A stretch of DNA of 36,823 nt. Origin: Gammaproteobacteria bacterium (GTDB lineage: Bacteria > Pseudomonadota > Gammaproteobacteria > Natronospirales > REEB76). How positions within the stretch are numbered: position 1 is the first letter of the stretch; each line of letters opens with the position of its first letter. The position numbers and the translations under genes are program-made. The notes beneath the pieces are model-generated. The model made no database searches. It was given only the letters and a program-made list of their open reading frames with translations, and had not been told where the DNA came from. The stretch lies in contig DASVOS010000009.1 in assembly GCA_036383255.1 (NCBI GenBank), positions 111,287-148,109 of the forward strand, read 5' to 3'. This document shows, in pieces, positions 36,608-36,823 of this stretch.

Positions 36608-36823
36608 ATGCAGGATAGCTTCAAGTCGCGCGCCACGCTCAACGTCGGCGGCAAGGACTACGAGATCTTCAAGCTCAGCGCGCTGGAGGCCAAGTACAAG
36701 GTCTCGCGCCTGCCCTATTCCCTGAAGATCCTGCTGGAGAACATGCTGCGCCTGGAAGACGGCGTGAGCGTGACCCACGCCGACATCGACGCGCTCGCCT
36801 CCTGCGACCTCAAGAAGCTGCCG
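36608..36823 (+). CDS. acnA: Aconitate hydratase A, 5' part
   Basis: The first 72 codons of an AcnA/IRP1-type aconitase, cut by the window edge. The start MQDSFKSRATLNVGGKDYEIFKL and the segment SRLPYSLKILLENMLR are characteristic of the family N-terminus. Aconitase converts citrate to isocitrate, feeding icd and aceA, both in this window. GGAGG lies 5 bases before the ATG. The iron-sulfur Cys residues are outside the window. Confidence 0.95.
   Translation, partial: MQDSFKSRATLNVGGKDYEIFKLSALEAKYKVSRLPYSLKILLENMLRLEDGVSVTHADIDALASCDLKKLP

Overview
The window is chromosomal DNA of a GC-rich bacterium (roughly two thirds G+C by eye) and it reads as a gammaproteobacterium. The main reason is gene order. 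Read on the minus strand, uvrY - uvrC - pgsA - tRNA-Gly(GCC) - tRNA-Cys(GCA) - tRNA-Leu(UAA) matches the E. coli uvrY-uvrC-pgsA-glyW-cysT-leuZ block. The genes icd, rluE, nudJ, mnmA, purB and roxA are all present, and in E. coli they sit together. A lineage such as Xanthomonadales, Nevskiales or Steroidobacterales would fit the composition, but the sequence alone does not settle this. I see no rRNA, CRISPR array, phage, transposase or defence system, and coding density is very high.

Layout. 1-624: 3' end of an M49-type metallopeptidase. 625-7795 (minus): a complete system I cytochrome c maturation operon, ccmABCDE - small cytochrome c - ccmFGHI, with most genes overlapping by 1-4 bases. 7803-8202 (minus): three tRNA genes with a strong sigma-70 promoter in front of the first. 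8259-11994 (minus): uvrY-type response regulator, family 5 uracil-DNA glycosylase, uvrC, pgsA. 12088-18128: central carbon genes icd, aceA and aceB on minus, then a divergent LysR regulator overlapping rluE on plus. 18267-19619 (minus): type II DAHP synthase. 19814-22528 (plus): a two-gene lysine catabolism module (saccharopine/lysine dehydrogenase family plus ALDH7), closed by a clear terminator. 22604-23571: uppP followed by a second, diverged copy of its last 20 codons. 23575-26817 (minus): a patatin type Vd autotransporter, a one-domain asparaginase and a DinB-fold protein. 26940-30869 (minus): fumC, CoA diphosphatase, mazG and degV. 31024-36502 (plus): purB, a lipoprotein, roxA, a GNAT enzyme, an uncharacterised protein, nudJ and mnmA. 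36608-end: start of acnA.

How the genes fit together. The ccm genes assemble c-type cytochromes, and the embedded cytochrome is a probable client. IDH, isocitrate lyase, malate synthase, fumarase and aconitase cover the TCA cycle and glyoxylate shunt, with the LysR protein placed to control aceBA. UvrC and the uracil glycosylase are co-translated repair enzymes. MazG, three NUDIX/pyrophosphatase-type genes, RoxA, MnmA and RluE form a housekeeping, ribosome and tRNA modification background.

I did not find a wholly new multi-gene system. The observations most worth checking are the diverged uppP tail, a 130-bp inverted-repeat element between rluE and aroG, an AT-rich island inside ccmA, ccmA starting 7 bases after a tRNA gene without a ribosome binding site, and an isocitrate dehydrogenase with altered cofactor-site residues and a C-terminal insertion.
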